DNA of 64,000 bases from Isoetes taiwanensis (Eukaryota > Streptophyta > Lycopodiopsida > Isoetales > Isoetaceae), in the NCBI GenBank assembly GCA_021234155.1, contig JAJEKV010000023.1, forward strand, positions 8,089,069-8,153,068. The letters run 5' to 3'. The position numbers were made by a program, and so were the translations under genes. Every line of letters starts with the position of its first letter. The first letter of the stretch is position 1. Positions 61,278-64,000 of this stretch are shown here, one piece after another. Below the pieces are notes generated by a model. That model did no database searches. It was not told where the DNA came from and was given only the letters and a program-made list of their open reading frames with translations.

Positions 61278-62184
61278 GCAAGACATTCAGAATTCAGACT
61301 AATGCATTGCACGAAATAAATTCGATTTTTTGCCAAATTGGATCCCTAATTCATTCCAAAGACATGTGCCAATTTTCGAATTTTATAGAAGGTCTAGGCC
61401 GGGGTTAAGATAGAACGGTTTGCAGCCCGGTGGGCAACCAGCCGGCACCCTTCCCCAAGTCAAACGAGCTGTGACCTGCTGGGGTCCCCTCACAAGAGGG
61501 GAGATCCCACCCCGTGAGGCGGGATCCAAAAGTTCTTTATGCGCCCTCTCGCGCCGCCCCCGGCTGCACGCTAATGACCACCTCCCGAGCCCTGCCCCTA
61601 TCCTACTGCTGGGATCTCCGCCTGGGGCCCTCTGAAGGCCCAAAGATTCCGTGACTGGTCCCGGAGAATCTGTCAAACCAAGGGCGCCCGATGTTCACTA
61701 GAAACTGCAGACCGCCATTACTGCACCGGGAGGCTCGAATGAGAACTGACCCCCGCCAAATCGTCTCGGATGGCGAAATTACCTTGTGGGAGCAAGTTAC
61801 ACGGCCACGGAATTTGGTCCCAGGCAAATGTCGACGCTCGAGTCCATTGGCGGTTTTGATCATGATTCCAGAGGGAGGTCGCTCATCCGTCCCCGTGGCC
61901 TGGGAGGCACCAAAGTGTACTCCCAGGGATTTAGGGTTCAAGGCCTCGCCGCCAACACCCCAACCCAATTTCAGCATTACCCACAGCAAGGTCCTACCGA
62001 CCGGACATGAGAGGCTCAAACGAAACCCCTGGCTGTCATATGCTTTTAGCCGAGTCCCGTCCTGCTGGGTACTTGACCGGCCGGAAGCAAGCAATGAACA
62101 CGGGAGCAAGGTGGGGACTTGGATTTGAGCTGAGTCAACTGCCTCCCGATGTGGCAAGTAGAAGTTTGGGGCTTTTACAAAGTG
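61278..62184. repeat. Satellite unit with internal deletion (907 bp)
   Basis: GAGCAAGTTACACGGCC at about 61791 runs directly into CACGGAATTTGGTCC. About 150 bp that includes GAAGGAAACACTCACGCC and GATGGAAGTGAGCCGC is missing. A short GGCC(AC) identity at the junction could have guided the deletion. Confidence 0.85.
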
Positions 62185-64000
62185 GCAAGACATTCAGAAT
62201 TCGTAATTAATGTATTGTATCGAAAATAAATTCCATTTTTGCCACCGATCCTTTGACCATCTCCTTCAAAGACACGGCCAATTCTTCGGGAATCTCTTTT
62301 ATAGGTCTAGGCCAAAGGGTTAAGATTAGAACTGCTTGGCAGCCCGCCAGGCAACCAGCCAAAAACCCTTCCCCAAGTCAACGAGGCTGTGGACCTGCAG
62401 GATCCTCACAAGAGTGGGGAGAGTCCCACCCCAGAGTGATCCAAAAGTTCCCGAGGCGCCCTTCCTGGGGCCAGGCCTCTTGGGTCGCACGCTAATGACC
62501 ACCCTCCCATTCGCCCCCTATCCGACCGCTGATCCTCCGCTCAGCCCTCTTCGAAGGCCTAAAAGATTCCAGATCGGTCCGGAGAACTTGTCAAACTGCC
62601 AAGGCCCCCGATGGCTCTGCCTTTAGAAACCAAGAAGGTTTGTCACCGGCACCGGGAGGCCCTAATGGCAAATCGACCGCCAAATCGTCCTAATGGCGAA
62701 ATTACCCTAGGAGCAAGTTATACTACCGGTTTTATGAAGAAGGAAACATCACGCCCTCCACGACAAGATCCCGTGATCCACATCCTAAAGCAATCACTCA
62801 CGAGTGTGATGAAAAGTGAGCCGCTTTTGGCGCTTCGAGTTCGGGTGGTCTCCGCCACTAACTTGGGTCCCTGTATGTCGATCGCTTCCGAGTCCATTGG
62901 GCAGAGCGATCAAGCGATTCCCGAGAGGGGAGGTCGTCAGTCCGTCCCTGTGGCCTCGGGGAGAGGGAATTCGTGCGGGGCCCCGAGGATTTTAGGGTCC
63001 GCGGCCTGGGCCAACACCCCAACTCCACTTCTGCGCCACTCAGGTCCCGCCCAACTGGACATGAGAGGCCTCCAAACGAACCTGTGGGCTGCTGTGCCTC
63101 TAGAAGGGTTTATGCTTGGGGTCGAGTCCCGGGTCTGCTAATTTGGACCGCCGAGAAGCAATACCAGAATATCGAGCAGGAACTGACTTGAGCTGAGTTT
63201 GGGCTCAACCTCCTCCCGATGTGGGTGGGTGAAGTTTGGGAAGTGTTGGGCAAGATATCTTAAATTGTAATTAATGCATTGTATTTAAAATAAATTCATT
63301 TTTGCCACTGGATCCCCTAATTCATCTCCAAGACACGCGCTAATTCTTTTCGGAATTTCGGAGAAGGTCTTAGGTCAAAGGGTTAAGATTAGAACGGCCG
63401 GCAGCCCGCTGCGTGGCAACCGAGCCGCAATTCTTCCCTAAGTCAAACGAGGCTGTGACCTTGTGGATCCTCTACAAGAGGGGAGAGTCCTGACCCAAGA
63501 GGCTGGATCCAAAGTTCCCGAGGCAACCTTTCCCGCAGCGCCTGGTCGCACGCTTAATGACCACCTCCTCCCGAGCCCTGCCCCCATCCCACCGCTGGAT
63601 CCTCCGCCTGAGGGCCTCTTCTAGAAGGCCCAAAAGATTCCAGATTGGTCCGGAGAACTTGTCAAACCGCTGGCCCCGATGCCTGCCTTTGTAGAAACCG
63701 CGACTGCTTTGTCGCTCGCACCGGAGGGCTCTAATGGCAAATCGACCCTCGCTAAATCAACTAGAATGGCGAAATTACCCTAGGAGCAAGTTACATCATT
63801 TACTATAAAGAAGGAAATACTCACGCCCACGACAAGAGATCCCGCAGACCACATCCCAGGCCAACTGACCACGAGAGTGTGATGGAAGTGAGCCGCTTTA
63901 CGCTCGAGTTCGTGACCGCTACCTTTAACTGGTCCGTGGCAATGTCGATCGCCCGAACCATCAAGAGCAGCAATACGCAACTGGAACGAAGTACAATGAA

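Larger units (their letters stand above)
38783..64000. repeat. GC-rich satellite array, 1.03-1.13 kb units, 23 complete units plus a partial one
   Basis: Using the shared string GCAAGACATT (or a close variant) as anchor, units start at 38783, 39909, 41033, 42163, 43283, 44394, 45508, 46621, 47743, 48820, 49855, 50886, 51922, 52979, 54038, 55087, 56147, 57201, 58286, 59166, 60207, 61278, 62185 and 63250. The array runs past the right edge. Conserved landmarks in order are GTAATTAATGCATTGCAC, GCCACCGGATCCCTAATTCA, GAAGGTCTAGGTCAAAGGGT, CCCAAGTCAAACGAGG, CACAAGAGGGGAGAGTCC, GGCCCAAAAGATTCC, GAGAACTTGTCAAAC, ATTACCCTAGGGAGCAAGTT, GAAGGAAACACTCACGCC, GATGGAAGTGAGCCGC, CAACACCCCAACTCCACTTC, CTCTAGAAGGGTTT and GATGTGGCAAGTAGAAG. 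Spacing falls from 1111-1130 bp in the first eight units to mostly 1031-1085 bp later. ORFs of up to 227 codons appear on both strands but change frame from unit to unit. No rRNA, tRNA or known transposon sequence was recognised. Confidence 0.95.

Noticed and set aside
38783-64000. CRISPR array or rRNA gene cluster
   Set aside because: Units are about 1.1 kb with no spacer/repeat alternation. No 18S, 5.8S, 25S or 5S rRNA core sequence was recognised.

Overview
This window reads as nuclear DNA of a land plant. It has GT-AG introns, plant-type PPR repeats, a plant DUF7796 (glycosyltransferase-like) gene pair, and remnants of Ty1/copia, Ty3/gypsy, LINE and apparently DNA transposons. Very short introns (67 and 71 bp in one gene) and the wording of the PPR repeats suggest a fern or lycophyte more than a flowering plant. 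That placement is an inference, not shown by the sequence.

Layout. 0-5.4 kb: AT-rich, gene-poor, with a decayed PPR fragment and a Ty1/copia gag remnant. 5.5-16.1 kb: two intact, convergently placed paralogous three-exon genes of the DUF7796 family (5489-7022 on +, 14773-16086 on -). Their exons 2 and 3 have identical lengths. Between them lies a broken third copy of the 3' end, part of a larger inverted duplication (about 6.8-8.75 kb against 12.98-14.5 kb). A 111-bp foldback, Pol III B-box-like sites and a Ty3/gypsy protease remnant also lie between them. 16-24 kb: mostly non-coding. It holds a small minus-strand gene with TATA box and 5' UTR intron (18.4-18.9 kb), a minisatellite, a long inverted repeat (20.0-20.6 kb) and a frameshifted LINE endonuclease. 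24-29.3 kb: minus-strand coding-like pieces that I cannot identify, then a PPR pseudogene. 30.7-36.8 kb: a segment bounded by CGTCG/CGACG-rich arrays resembling transposon subterminal repeats. Inside are a split minus-strand gene with an acidic tail, a frameshifted protein-kinase relic and a three-copy 124-bp tandem repeat. 38.2-38.8 kb: purine-rich and 23-bp tandem repeats.

From about 38.78 kb to the right edge the window is one GC-rich satellite array: 23 complete units plus a partial one. Units are 1.11-1.13 kb on the left and about 1.03-1.09 kb on the right, with two internally deleted units. The many ORFs in it change frame from unit to unit and are not genes. Each left-hand unit carries a dyad bounded by GGATCC. 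One block of about 630 bp recurs almost unchanged six units away, which suggests recent exchange or an assembly effect.

The best-supported genes are the DUF7796 pair. The most unusual structure is the kilobase-unit satellite.
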